A stretch of 64,000 nt of DNA, taken from NCBI RefSeq assembly GCF_000981805.1, contig NZ_CP011132.1, positions 5,456,001 to 5,520,000 of the forward strand, written 5' to 3'. Below are positions 35,752-43,978 of this stretch, one piece after another. Source of the DNA: Citrobacter amalonaticus Y19. GTDB taxonomy: Bacteria > Pseudomonadota > Gammaproteobacteria > Enterobacterales > Enterobacteriaceae. The notes under the pieces were generated by a model that was given only the letters and a program-made list of their open reading frames with translations, did not search any database and was not told where the DNA came from. The position numbers and the translations under genes are program-made. Every line of letters begins with the position of its first letter. Within the stretch, counting starts at the first letter, position 1.

Positions 35752-36372
35752 CTTTCACTTCTGTATCTGTTTTTTAGGTACGTCTTGCAGCCGTTGTCTG
35801 GTCGCAATTTTCTTATCGTTTTCACTCTTTATGACGCTGCTGGCCGTTGCGAACTTTGCAGCGTGGATATGACCATTTGGAACATTTGGGCATCTTCCAC
35901 GACTGCATTGAGAGCAGAGGAGCGCGGCGTCACTTGTGCACGAGTGAAACGAGTACCAAGTGACGCGCGCAGCGCATAACTGGCAGAGCTGACGCACTGC
36001 CATTTCGACAACTTTTTTACCAACTGACCAACACGTATTTAAAGGTTTAAGGGCCTTAAAAACGTACTTCATTCACTGTTTGTTCATTTATCAACCAAAC
36101 GTCTTTCCCGTAAAAACGGGTAAGGACTTCATTCTGAAAGGAGAAAATCGACACGATATCGATGGCGACACCAGTCAACATACTGGTGTGTGGAAGCAGA
36201 CTGATTAATTTCAGCCCGGTGTAAACCGCGAACAGGTCAGAGACCTGGGGAGCTTCGCAATAACTCAACATTTCGCCGCCCCGATGCACAGATATCTGTC
36301 GAGACGCAGGAAGGGCAACCATAAACCGTGCCGTCGGGGTGAAATTCATCGTCTGTAGCTGTGGCGCAGCCG
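35752..36372. other. Gene-poor stretch between the STAXI-like element and the recombinase gene
   Basis: No convincing gene. A minus-strand reading of about 110 codons (36056-36394) exists but has only a GTG start inside a palindrome and no ribosome-binding site. A 10-bp inverted repeat is listed separately. Confidence 0.5.
35927..35966. repeat. Inverted repeat with 10-bp arms
   Basis: GCGTCACTTG and CAAGTGACGC flank a 20-base spacer that itself contains CGAGT twice. The outer bases (GCGC) extend the symmetry. Could be a protein-binding or resolution site. Confidence 0.5.
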
Positions 36373-36416
36373 GTGTCAGTGCTTTTCCGTTCACGCAGAC
36401 GGAAAAGCACTGACAC
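36373..36416. repeat. Perfect 18-bp inverted repeat upstream of the recombinase gene
   Basis: GTGTCAGTGCTTTTCCGT and its exact complement flank the 8-base spacer TCACGCAG; the right arm ends 22 bp before the start codon of the recombinase-like gene. The promoter of that gene must overlap it, so it may be an operator or the crossover site of the recombinase itself. Confidence 0.75.
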
Positions 36417-36438
36417 CTGTTTAAATGGAGGGTTGTTT

Positions 36439-37329
36439 ATGGCAAAACTGAATAAAAATCTTAAAACACTTGCCAGGCAGGCAGGGGGAAGTTTTAAAAC
36501 CGTTTCTGACCGAATGAAAATTGCGGACAGGTTTGCCGAACGTTTATTAAAACTTAATGTTCAAATCAGAGATATTAAAAATATCAAGACGGGGCATATC
36601 GAGTTGTATATGAAGAGCCGCCTTTCCGAAGATATTTCCAGACGCACACTTCAGAACGAAATGGCAGCTATCCGGGCTTTGTTACGTGTTGCGGGGAAAA
36701 CATTCATGGCAAATCCTTCTCATGAAAAACTGAGCAATCAGGCTCTGGGTATTTCGGAAACGAGCCGGGATGGAACTAAGGTTGCTATTCCCGATGCTTA
36801 TTTTCGGCAGGTATTGACGTGTGTAGAGCAAAAGGATGATGGCGTTGCATGTGCAATGAGATTATCCAGATTACTCGGGTTAAGAACAGAAGAAACAGTA
36901 CAGTCTGCTAAATCGTTGCGTACCTGGCAAAAAGCTTTACTCAATGGTAACGAAAAAATACGTGTTGTATTTGGGACAAAAGGAGGACGACCAAGAGATA
37001 CAACGGTATTAGATCGCGAGTCAACTCTGGCTGCAATCAATGCGTCCCTTAAACATTTGAATGAAAATAATGGAAAGTTGATTGATAAGCCATCATTACA
37101 TACAGCGATTGAACGTTATCGCAATGTTGTCCGTGAGTCCGGATTAACAGGAAAATATGCGCCTCATAGTTTACGCTATGCCTACTCTGTTGATGTCATG
37201 AATTATCATATGAAAAGAGGTTTCACTAAAGAAGAGGCACAGGCTCTGACATCAATGGATCTGGGACATGGCGATGGCAGGGGACATTACGTGGCTCGTG
37301 TTTATAATATGGTAGAGGGTAATGAGTAA
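36439..37329 (+). CDS. Integrase-domain protein (tyrosine recombinase)
   Basis: 296 residues; ATG after ATGGAGGG. The C-terminal half has tyrosine recombinase features: LGLRTEE (Arg), TKGGRPRDT (Lys hairpin), PHSLRYA (H-x-x-R), LGHGDGRGH and the Tyr in VARVYN. This is a divergent family often annotated simply as integrase domain-containing protein on plasmids and genomic islands. It has a perfect 18-bp palindrome immediately upstream. Substrate unknown. Confidence 0.8.
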   Translation: MAKLNKNLKTLARQAGGSFKTVSDRMKIADRFAERLLKLNVQIRDIKNIKTGHIELYMKSRLSEDISRRTLQNEMAAIRALLRVAGKTFMANPSHEKLSNQALGISETSRDGTKVAIPDAYFRQVLTCVEQKDDGVACAMRLSRLLGLRTEETVQSAKSLRTWQKALLNGNEKIRVVFGTKGGRPRDTTVLDRESTLAAINASLKHLNENNGKLIDKPSLHTAIERYRNVVRESGLTGKYAPHSLRYAYSVDVMNYHMKRGFTKEEAQALTSMDLGHGDGRGHYVARVYNMVEGNE

Positions 37330-37453
37330 AAGAGTTTTTGTTTCTGGTGACGATTCGGTTATTGGGCGTGTGTTTTTGGGATGGGTGGAACGGGTTTTAC
37401 GTATTGTATTATAGACAGGGGGCATTATGAGATTGCCTGTTCACAGGAGGCAC

Positions 37454-37489
37454 ATGCGTATTACGGCGACAAATTCACCCGTACTGATG
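37454..37489 (+). pseudogene. 5' part of a small ORF interrupted by the metal transposon
   Basis: A CAGGAGG ribosome-binding site precedes an ATG; twelve codons run exactly to the transposon end, the last bases being the ACTGATG target repeat. Removing the transposon and one repeat joins this in frame to 17 codons and a stop at 48346-48399, giving a 29-residue peptide (MRITATNSPVLM joined to PVCISSMAHCLKLSGNH). The gene is unrecognised. Confidence 0.6.
37483..37489 (+). repeat. Target-site duplication, left copy
   Basis: ACTGATG directly abuts the left terminal inverted repeat; an identical copy in the same orientation abuts the right one at 48339-48345. Confidence 0.85.
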
Positions 37490-37563
37490 TGTATTAGCTC
37501 AGACTTGACCTGACAGTTTTATCTGGCAGCACACAATCAAATCTGACAGTCTGCTTTGAGCTG
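37490..37563 (+). repeat. Left terminal inverted repeat of the metal unit
   Basis: Starts TGTATTAGCTCAGACTTGAC. Two copies of A-C/T-CTGACAG begin 18 and 51 bp from the tip, with a weaker ATCTGGCAG between them. The same spacing (18 and 51 bp) is found at the right end, which argues for transposase-binding sites. Confidence 0.85.
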
Positions 37564-37621
37564 TGAATTCAACTGACGAACTTCACATGCCCAGAAAAGT
37601 GCCGTTCGCCAGAATTGTGTT

Positions 37622-38062
37622 TTAGGGTTTGCTGATAACTGCAACGTCTAAAATTGTACTACCATTTTCATGGCTTACCTGGCCACTAACACGCACCAGA
37701 TCCTGAGCGTCGAAATGTTGCCCGTTCCAGACCTTCTGCTGAATGCGCACTTTGATGGTGCCGGTAGGATCACGGAATGTGTACCATTCCTCCTGTTGCT
37801 GACTGATAACATTGCCTTCCAGCGTTACCCACGCCCCTTCGCGCATTGAAGGAACGGCCTGAATACGACTTTGACCATTCTCCTGCTGAACTTTATGACC
37901 GGCGTACATGCGCTCAGTGACGACAGGCTCTTTCTCAGCGGAGAAGCCGCCCTGCGCTGCCAGGGCAGGAATGGCGATGAATGAAGTGAGTAACATACCG
38001 GTGACGTTGAAGAACTGACGACGAATCTGACTGAAATATTGTTTTTGCATAGCAGGTTCCAT
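37622..38062 (-). CDS. YgiW/YdeI-type OB-fold periplasmic protein (NcrY-like)
   Basis: 146 residues (142 if the second ATG, four codons in, is used). Signal peptide ends ALAAQ; the mature domain (GAWVTLEGNVISQQQEEWYTFRDPTGTIKVRI...DLVRVSGQVSHEN) is a bacterial OB-fold of the NirD/YgiW/YdeI stress-tolerance family. Two GC-tract operators precede it, and it follows the nickel efflux gene on the same strand, as the Y gene does in ncrABCY clusters. May bind cationic ligands or protect the envelope under metal stress; function is not established. Confidence 0.85.
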   Translation of the reverse strand: MEPAMQKQYFSQIRRQFFNVTGMLLTSFIAIPALAAQGGFSAEKEPVVTERMYAGHKVQQENGQSRIQAVPSMREGAWVTLEGNVISQQQEEWYTFRDPTGTIKVRIQQKVWNGQHFDAQDLVRVSGQVSHENGSTILDVAVISKP

Positions 38063-38073
38063 TTATGATTTTA

Positions 38074-38092
38074 CATCCTCCCAGGGGGGATG
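38074..38092. promoter_or_regulatory. GC-tract palindromic operator upstream of ygiW-like gene
   Basis: CATCCTCCC-A-GGGGGGATG, 12 bp before the start codon. One of a set of similar palindromes in the unit; fits binding by a RcnR/CsoR-type repressor, which prefers G/C tracts flanked by AT inverted repeats. Confidence 0.7.
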
Positions 38093-38130
38093 ATTTGATG
38101 ATAAATGAGCGCCTGTAAAAGCTCAATTGC

Positions 38131-38149
38131 TATCCCCGGTAGGGGGATA
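38131..38149. promoter_or_regulatory. Second GC-tract operator upstream of ygiW-like gene
   Basis: TATCCCC-GGTAG-GGGGATA, 57 bp centre to centre from the first site, placing a promoter between or over the two sites. Confidence 0.65.
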
Positions 38150-38172
38150 AAAATGTGATGGGCTTCAGAGAT

Positions 38173-38196
38173 AAAAAACCCACCGGGGGGTGGGTT
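38173..38196 (-). terminator. Terminator after the nickel efflux gene
   Basis: On the minus strand AACCCACC and GGTGGGTT form a stem with a short C-rich loop followed by TTTTTAT. It separates the ncrBA-like operon from the OB-fold gene, which must therefore have its own promoter. Confidence 0.85.
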
Positions 38197-38221
38197 CAGA
38201 GAAGAGTCATGTAAGGCGAAA

Positions 38222-39364
38222 TCAGCGGGTCACGCCGATCCAGCCGTGATAACCCATGTAGATGCCAACAAGGGCAATCAGTACGCTTGAGAAGTACGGG
38301 GCCCGACGTGCCAGCGTATCCAGGCCGCTCCAGCGTTTTGTTGCCTGACGAACGCTGAAAGCCGCTGCTGCGCCCACTGAAACCAGCGTAATCGCTAACC
38401 CAATGCTGAAACACAGTACCAGCGCGGCACCGAGCGTAAATTCTTTCACCTGGATGCAGAGCAGCAAAACGGTAATGGCTGCCGGGCAAGGAATGAGTCC
38501 TCCGGTCAGGCCGAACAGGATAATTTGCCCGGTGGTTACGCTGCGATTGGCAAAGCGTTTTTTGATGTCGTTCGCGTGCGCTTTCTCATGGGCGTCCTGA
38601 TACTCGGGGGAATTAACATCCAGTCCCTCCAGCGCGGAGTGATCGTGGTCATGATCGTGACCGTGTTCATGCTCGCGGAATTCCACATCATAATCGTGTA
38701 CATGGCCGCGATGACCCAAAGAGAGACGAACATCAAAACTGTGCGGCTCCGGGATCGCCAGGGCCGATTCCATAAACCCGTCTTTTTCGATGAAATCAAA
38801 GGCCTGTGAAAATGTTCCTGTGCCCCGGTTAGTGACCAGCGAGATATCGCGGGCTTCCCATTTCTTGCCGCTGAGCGTGCGTAAACGCCAGTGAGGCGGC
38901 TGGCCTTCCTCGAAAATTGAGAGTTCAATGCTGCCATGACCGGTATCGATGATGCGGGTTTCGTCGTGATCGTGATGACCGTGGCCGTGTTCCTCTTCCT
39001 GCTCCATCTTCCACAGTTTTTCGCCGCGCCAGGTGCGCCAGAACATCCATGCCGCCGTGGCAAGAATGATGATCGCTGAAATCAGCTGGAACCAGGGTTC
39101 AGCCGATTCGGCGGTGAATTTCTGACTGACATACATTCCGCCCATGGCAATCAGCCAGACAACTGACGTGTGCGAAATGGTCGCAGCAAGCCCTAATAAT
39201 ACGGCTTGTTTGACCGTTCCCCGGATAGCCACAATAAAGGCGGCCATCATTGTTTTGGAGTGCCCGGGCTCCAGGCCGTGAAGCGCACCCAGCAGGATCG
39301 CGCTGGGGATGAACAGCCAGGCATTCGCCACGCCTTGCTGTAAAAGAGCAGAAAAATCAGTCAT
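38222..39364 (-). CDS. ncrA: Nickel/cobalt efflux transporter, RcnA/NcrA type
   Basis: 380 residues. Starts with LQQGVANAWLFIPSAILLGALHGLEPGHSKTMMAAF, the RcnA signature with the HGLEPGHSK motif in the first membrane segments. A central His/Asp-rich loop (HGHGHHDHDE, then HEHGHDHDHDHS) binds metal. About six to seven membrane helices. Longer than E. coli RcnA because of an extra domain between the His-rich runs, as in NcrA of Serratia nickel resistance. Gene order with the repressor and MFS gene supports the ncr name; the symbol is inferred. Confidence 0.9.
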   Translation of the reverse strand: MTDFSALLQQGVANAWLFIPSAILLGALHGLEPGHSKTMMAAFIVAIRGTVKQAVLLGLAATISHTSVVWLIAMGGMYVSQKFTAESAEPWFQLISAIIILATAAWMFWRTWRGEKLWKMEQEEEHGHGHHDHDETRIIDTGHGSIELSIFEEGQPPHWRLRTLSGKKWEARDISLVTNRGTGTFSQAFDFIEKDGFMESALAIPEPHSFDVRLSLGHRGHVHDYDVEFREHEHGHDHDHDHSALEGLDVNSPEYQDAHEKAHANDIKKRFANRSVTTGQIILFGLTGGLIPCPAAITVLLLCIQVKEFTLGAALVLCFSIGLAITLVSVGAAAAFSVRQATKRWSGLDTLARRAPYFSSVLIALVGIYMGYHGWIGVTR

Positions 39365-39376
39365 ATTTCGCTTGCC

Positions 39377-39646
39377 TTAAAGATACTTGGTTATCTCTTT
39401 AAATTCGCTAAGCGTGTTATCAGACTCAGTGTAGTCGGCATGAAGGGCGTCCTCCAGGCAGTGATCCAGATGGTCATGAATTAAGGTACGCTTCGCATTC
39501 GTTATCGCCTTTTCCACAGCGTGCAGCTGCTGGGCGATATCCAGACACGCTTTTTCATCTTCGAGCATCTGGATGGTACTTTTCAGGTGCCCTGCGGCAC
39601 GCTTAAGTCTTTTAATAATGTCAGGGTGTGATGCGTGAACGGTCAT
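39377..39646 (-). CDS. ncrB: CsoR/RcnR-family metal-responsive repressor
   Basis: 89 residues, all helical. Key residues of the family are present: His near the N-terminus (HASHPDIIKRLKRAAGHLKS), Cys in EKACLDIAQQL and the His residues in IHDHLDHCLED, fitting a four-coordinate nickel or cobalt site. When metal binds, the repressor leaves its GC-tract operator. It has an operator overlapping its own ribosome-binding site, so it is probably autoregulated. Cotranscribed with the efflux gene. Confidence 0.9.
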   Translation of the reverse strand: MTVHASHPDIIKRLKRAAGHLKSTIQMLEDEKACLDIAQQLHAVEKAITNAKRTLIHDHLDHCLEDALHADYTESDNTLSEFKEITKYL

Positions 39647-39649
39647 GAT

Positions 39650-39675
39650 TTATCCTCTCCAGGTGGAGGGGATAA
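39650..39675. promoter_or_regulatory. Operator overlapping the repressor ribosome-binding site
   Basis: TTATCCTCTCC-AGGT-GGAGGGGATAA (one mismatch). On the minus strand the GGAGAGG half is the ribosome-binding site of the repressor gene. A half-site TTATCCTCTCC lies about 60 bp further upstream. Confidence 0.65.
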
Positions 39676-39751
39676 GATAATGTGTATCAACGCCATGGTC
39701 ACACGTTTTATCGGCTTATCCTCTCCTGCCCGTTTGTCTGTTTTACGGAAA

Positions 39752-41050
39752 TTACTTCTCTTTCTTCGGCCATGAAGGGTGTTCATCATCAATGACGAAA
39801 TCATGCTCATGGGTCGATTCGTTGTTTGTTTCTGGATCGGTGTGGCTGTGAACCTGGGCGTAAACTTCATGCTCAGGCCGCCAGATAAGAACGGCAGTAA
39901 TCAGTGACAGTGCGGCCACAATGGTCAGGGCGATGAACGAAGCCTGTGTCCCCCATGTTGCACCGACCCACCCGGCCAGCGGATAAGTCACCAGCCAGCA
40001 TGAATGCGACAGTGCAAACTGGGCGGCGAACAGTGCCGGTCTGTCTTCAGCCGTAGAAGAACGGCGCAGCAGGCGACCACTCGGCGTCTGAGAAAGCGAA
40101 TAGCCCACGCCCAGCAGCGTCCAGAGCACAACCAGCGTGATGTAATCCTTGAGGAAAATGCCCAGCCCCAGGCCAACGACTAAGAGTACGGTGCCCACAA
40201 GCATCGGCATGCGGTCACTCATTTTGTCGAGAAGTCTGGGGAGAATCAGAGCCGATATCATGGATCCGACACCGAAGAAGGTCAGCGCAATGGCGGTGGA
40301 GCGCTGCGAGAGACCAAAGTCCGCCTGAACCAGAACCACGGTGTTGACGATAACCATCGCACTTGCTGCGGCCACGGCCATGTTGAGTGCCAGCAGGCCG
40401 CGCAGTCTTGGGGTTTTCAGGAAGATGCGCATGCCCCGTGTGGTTTTGTCATAGATGCTGCGGTTGACCGTTAACGCTTTCATCTTTGGCAACGTCACGG
40501 AAACAACCAGAGTCGCTGAGGCGAGGAACCCGACCGCCGTACCGGCAAACAGGTTGTGGAAGTTCATGACCGTCAGCAGCGCCGCCGCCAGCATGGGGCT
40601 GATTACACTTTCCAGATCGTAGGCCAGACGTGACAGAGACAGCGCCCGGGTATATTCGCGTTCGTCAGGAAGAATATCCGGGATTGTCGCCTGGAAGGTT
40701 GGCGTAAACGCCGCCGAGGCAGACTGAAGAATGAAGATCAGGATATAGATTTCCCAAATCTGGGTGACAAAAGGCAACGCGACAGCCACGAGGGCGCGAA
40801 CCAGATCCAGCGTCACCAGCATGGTTCGACGCGGGAATTTGTCGGCAAAGGCCGCTGCCACAGGCGCAACCAGAATGTAGGCGCTCATCTTGATAGCCAG
40901 TGCGGTACCCAGAACCGCCCCGGCCCTGTCTCCGGCAAGATCGTAGGCTAACAGCCCCAGGGCAACGGTCGCCAGACCGGTGCCGATAAGGGCGATAACC
41001 TGTGCCATAAACAGGTGGCGGTAGGTACGATTAGAAAGAATATTGAGCAT
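39752..41050 (-). CDS. ncrC: MFS nickel efflux transporter, NreB/NcrC type
   Basis: 432 residues from the ATG of MLNILSNRTYRHLFMAQ; a longer start would run through an operator. Twelve membrane segments, MFS signature-like ADKFPRRTMLV loop, and a His/Asp-rich cytoplasmic tail (HSHTDPETNNESTHEHD) typical of NreB-type nickel exporters. Upstream of the repressor gene on the same strand but with its own operators, so it is separately controlled by the same signal. Symbol inferred from the ncr gene set. Confidence 0.88.
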   Translation of the reverse strand: MLNILSNRTYRHLFMAQVIALIGTGLATVALGLLAYDLAGDRAGAVLGTALAIKMSAYILVAPVAAAFADKFPRRTMLVTLDLVRALVAVALPFVTQIWEIYILIFILQSASAAFTPTFQATIPDILPDEREYTRALSLSRLAYDLESVISPMLAAALLTVMNFHNLFAGTAVGFLASATLVVSVTLPKMKALTVNRSIYDKTTRGMRIFLKTPRLRGLLALNMAVAAASAMVIVNTVVLVQADFGLSQRSTAIALTFFGVGSMISALILPRLLDKMSDRMPMLVGTVLLVVGLGLGIFLKDYITLVVLWTLLGVGYSLSQTPSGRLLRRSSTAEDRPALFAAQFALSHSCWLVTYPLAGWVGATWGTQASFIALTIVAALSLITAVLIWRPEHEVYAQVHSHTDPETNNESTHEHDFVIDDEHPSWPKKEK

Positions 41051-41074
41051 CAGGAAATCTCTTGGCTTGAATTT

Positions 41075-41095
41075 ACATCCCCCCCAGGGGGATGT
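41075..41095. promoter_or_regulatory. Operator upstream of the MFS transporter
   Basis: ACATCCCCC-CCA-GGGGGATGT, a perfect palindrome, 24 bp before the start codon. Confidence 0.75.
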
Positions 41096-41133
41096 TGAAA
41101 GCATAGAGGGAGCTGAAAAAAATGACAAGCTTT

Positions 41134-41150
41134 ATCCTGGTGGGGAGGAT
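41134..41150. promoter_or_regulatory. Second, degenerate operator upstream of the MFS transporter
   Basis: ATCCTGGTGGGGAGGAT, about 57 bp from the first site, repeating the two-site spacing seen before the OB-fold gene. Confidence 0.55.
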
Positions 41151-41236
41151 TAAAGAGACATTCGTCAGTAATTAACTTCAGTTTTTAAGCTCATTAAGTC
41201 TTCATCAGCGAGTCCACTCTATTCGCATTCATTGTA

Positions 41237-41251
41237 AATATGTAGCATATT
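41237..41251. promoter_or_regulatory. Palindrome in the chrB promoter region
   Basis: AATATG-TAG-CATATT, perfect 6-3-6, about 70 bp before chrB. ChrB proteins act as chromate-sensing regulators, so this could be its operator. The match is by position only. Confidence 0.45.
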
Positions 41252-41317
41252 CTTCATTCTGTTATATCATTAACAAAATCCCTCGAAGGAGGGGAGACAA
41301 TAAACAGAGAGTGGTGA

Positions 41318-42277
41318 GTGAAAATGAAATATCTCCTTCTCATCCTGTCGCTTCCGACAGAAAACGCCGCCGTCCGGATGCGGATCTGGCGTGCACTCAA
41401 AGCGTCCGGAGCGGCAGTATTGCGGGATGGTGTCTATCTGATGCCTGAAACAGAATTATGCAGGATGACTCTGGATGCTCAGGCAAAGGATGTCTGTGAT
41501 GCTGGAGGGATGGCTTTGGTACTCAATACTGAAGAGCCTGAAGGTTCCTGTTTCGCCAATCTTTTCGATCGTGGTGAAGATTTTGCGGTACTGCTTGTAG
41601 AGATCTCACGTGCACAGGGAGCCCTGACCGGGGGGAATGTCCAGGAAACACTCAGGCTGGTTCGCAAACTGCGAAAATCGTTTACCGGTCTTGCTGACAT
41701 CGACTTCTTTCCGGGAGAGGCGCAGCGCCAGGCGGACAATGCACTACAGGAACTGGAGATGGCCTGCTCGCGGATATTGTCACCTGATGAACCTCATATG
41801 GTGATCGGTACCATCCCGAAGTTACGCATAAGTGACTATCAACAGCGAGTCTGGGCAACACGACGGCGTCCCTGGGTGGACAGACTGGCCTGTGCGTGGT
41901 TAATCCGGCGCTTTATTGATCCCCGGGCAAAATTTCTCTGGATGAGCAATCCGGCGGAATGTCCGGCCGGAGCTATCGGGTTTGACTTCGATGGGGCCAC
42001 ATTCAGTCATGTGGATAACAGGGTAACTTTTGAAGTGCTGCTGGCTGGTTTTTCTCTGGAACAGGAGGGGCTTTCACGCACCGGGATACTCGTGCATTAC
42101 CTTGATGTCGGCGGTGCCCAGCCCCCGGAGGCTGCCGGGGTGGAAAGTATTCTGGCGGGATTACGTGAAACCTTTACCGACGATGAGCAACTGCTGAATG
42201 CGGCCTGTCCCATTTTTGACAGCCTTCTGCTGACCTACAGCAAAAGCGCCTCCAGCGACGATAAGCCGGGTCATTAA
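41318..42277 (+). CDS. chrB: Chromate resistance regulator ChrB
   Basis: 319 residues (GTG start; an ATG two codons later is equally possible). N-terminal part resembles the winged-helix-like ChrB domain (SLPTENAAVRMRIWRALKASGAAVLRDGVYLMPE); C-terminal half has WVDRLACAWLIRRFIDPRAKFLWM and the GFDFDGATFSHVDNRVTFE segment of ChrB/ChrR-type proteins. It is thought to sense chromate and control chrA. chrA follows on the same strand. Confidence 0.92.
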   Translation: MKMKYLLLILSLPTENAAVRMRIWRALKASGAAVLRDGVYLMPETELCRMTLDAQAKDVCDAGGMALVLNTEEPEGSCFANLFDRGEDFAVLLVEISRAQGALTGGNVQETLRLVRKLRKSFTGLADIDFFPGEAQRQADNALQELEMACSRILSPDEPHMVIGTIPKLRISDYQQRVWATRRRPWVDRLACAWLIRRFIDPRAKFLWMSNPAECPAGAIGFDFDGATFSHVDNRVTFEVLLAGFSLEQEGLSRTGILVHYLDVGGAQPPEAAGVESILAGLRETFTDDEQLLNAACPIFDSLLLTYSKSASSDDKPGH

Positions 42278-42316
42278 GCCTCCGGTGTGGATCCATCAAC
42301 ACAGGTCATCATAGTC

Positions 42317-43750
42317 ATGGACATCAATAACAGCAGTTCTTCAGACCCGGTATTTCCCTCTCAGCAAACACCGGCATATGAACGGCACGGTGTGTCTTTT
42401 CGAGAAGCGTTGCTGGTATGGGTGCGGGTTGCCGCGCTGAGTTTTGGCGGACCGGCAGGCCAGATAGCCGTGATGCACAGGATACTGGTGGAAGAAAAAA
42501 ACTGGATCAGTGAAACCCGTTTCCTGCACGCCCTCAACTATTGCACTCTTGTTCCTGGTCCGGAAGCACACAAACTGGCCGTCTATATCGGCTGGTTACT
42601 GCATCGCACCCGGGGAGGGCTTGCTGCCGGGATATTATTTATTCTGCCTGGCCTGCTGGCCCTGGGAACACTGAGCTGGATTTATGCCAGCTATGGCCAG
42701 ATTGGCATTGTCCAGGCGCTCTTTTTTGGCCTCAAGGCTGCGGTGCTTGCCGTAGTGCTGGAAGCCGTAATGCGGGTCGGCCGGCGGGCACTAAAAAGCC
42801 AGGCCATGGTGGGTGTTGCCGTCTTGTCATTTATCGCGATATTTGTGTTTGCCATCCCTTTTCCGTTCATTATTGCGGCAGCTGCGCTGATCGGATTTAT
42901 CGGGAGTAAAACCGGGATCAGCGCTTTTCAGCCCCGTTCAGGCTCTGACAAACCCGATGCGGCGGATGATTCCGGGGCAGCGATTGATGTCGCGTTTGCT
43001 CAGGAAATCCCTGAACACGTGCGACCTTCTCACAGAAGAGCCATAAAAGTGACGCTCCTGGGTTTACTGATATGGCTGGGACCGCTGATGGCTTTTGTGG
43101 TCACGATGGGGGTTGATAACGTCTATACCCATATTGCGGTATTTTTCAGTAAGATGTCCGTGCTCACGTTCGGCGGGGCTTACGCGATACTGTCTTATGT
43201 GGCGCAACAGGCTGTTGAACATTTTCACTGGCTTACCCCGGGGGAAATGTTAATCGGACTGGGGATGGCTGAAACCACTCCGGGTCCGCTGATTAGCGTT
43301 GTGCAGTTTGTAGGATTTATGGCGGCATTCCGCGATCCGGGAGTATTCAGCCCGGTGCTGGCCGGGACGCTGGGCGGTATTTTAGCCAAATGGGTGACCT
43401 TTACCCCTTCGTTTCTGTTTATTTTTATCGGTGCGCCCTATATCGAGGCATTGCGTAACAACAAGGCACTCAATGCCGTACTGTCTACCATCACCGCCGC
43501 TGTCGTGGGAGTGATACTCAACCTGTCCGTCTGGTTTGCCCTGCATACGTTGTTTGCGCAAATTAATGTTGTTCGCACTTTTGGCATGGTCCTGCAGGTA
43601 CCGGTACTGTCCAGCCTGGAACCCTGGTCACTTGCGCTATCCTGTGTTGCCATGCTGGCGCTGTTCCGCCTGAAGCTGGGAATGATGACGACACTGGCCA
43701 CTTGTTGCGCCGCCGGGATTGTTCTTCATCTACTCGGTACAGGACCCTGA
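42317..43750 (+). CDS. chrA: Chromate efflux transporter ChrA
   Basis: 477 residues from an ATG; a GTG ten codons earlier is an alternative. Two homologous halves, each with the CHR signature (LSFGGPAGQIAVM and LTFGGAYAILSYV; LVPGPEAHKLAVY and TTPGPLISVVQFVG). Around ten to twelve membrane segments. Exports chromate using the proton motive force. Cotranscribed with chrB and ended by a bidirectional terminator. Confidence 0.95.
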   Translation: MDINNSSSSDPVFPSQQTPAYERHGVSFREALLVWVRVAALSFGGPAGQIAVMHRILVEEKNWISETRFLHALNYCTLVPGPEAHKLAVYIGWLLHRTRGGLAAGILFILPGLLALGTLSWIYASYGQIGIVQALFFGLKAAVLAVVLEAVMRVGRRALKSQAMVGVAVLSFIAIFVFAIPFPFIIAAAALIGFIGSKTGISAFQPRSGSDKPDAADDSGAAIDVAFAQEIPEHVRPSHRRAIKVTLLGLLIWLGPLMAFVVTMGVDNVYTHIAVFFSKMSVLTFGGAYAILSYVAQQAVEHFHWLTPGEMLIGLGMAETTPGPLISVVQFVGFMAAFRDPGVFSPVLAGTLGGILAKWVTFTPSFLFIFIGAPYIEALRNNKALNAVLSTITAAVVGVILNLSVWFALHTLFAQINVVRTFGMVLQVPVLSSLEPWSLALSCVAMLALFRLKLGMMTTLATCCAAGIVLHLLGTGP

Positions 43751-43876
43751 GTGTTCTTTAGTCTGTAAACGATAAGGCAAGAGAAAAAACTGTCAGGTTT
43801 TGCCTGTTAACGCCCCCTGAAACCATTTATGCCGGATTCGCTGATTGCCGGCACTCACTGGAATCGTACATGGCGT

Positions 43877-43913
43877 AAAAAAGCTTCAGGTATCCCAGCG
43901 TTATACCTGAAGC
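43877..43913 (-). terminator. Bidirectional terminator between chrA and the transglutaminase-like gene
   Basis: GCTTCAGGTAT and ATACCTGAAGC, perfect 11-bp arms, with six T residues on the minus strand. It lies between converging genes. Confidence 0.88.
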
Positions 43914-43978
43914 AGCATAAAGAGTGTCGGAGGTGTTATCACCGCTTCCCTGCGCAGTCCCTCCTGACCAGAATGGTA

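Noticed and set aside
35562..35825. Minus-strand ORF over STAXI-like copy 1, similar to one at 48385-48666
   Set aside because: The similarity (ITRRRLSQI and LA) comes from the shared structured element read on the opposite strand, not from a protein family.
36056..36394. Minus-strand ORF of 112 codons
   Set aside because: Starts with GTG inside the 18-bp palindrome, no ribosome-binding site for it or for the inner ATG codons; composition alone does not convince. Left as possible but unsupported.
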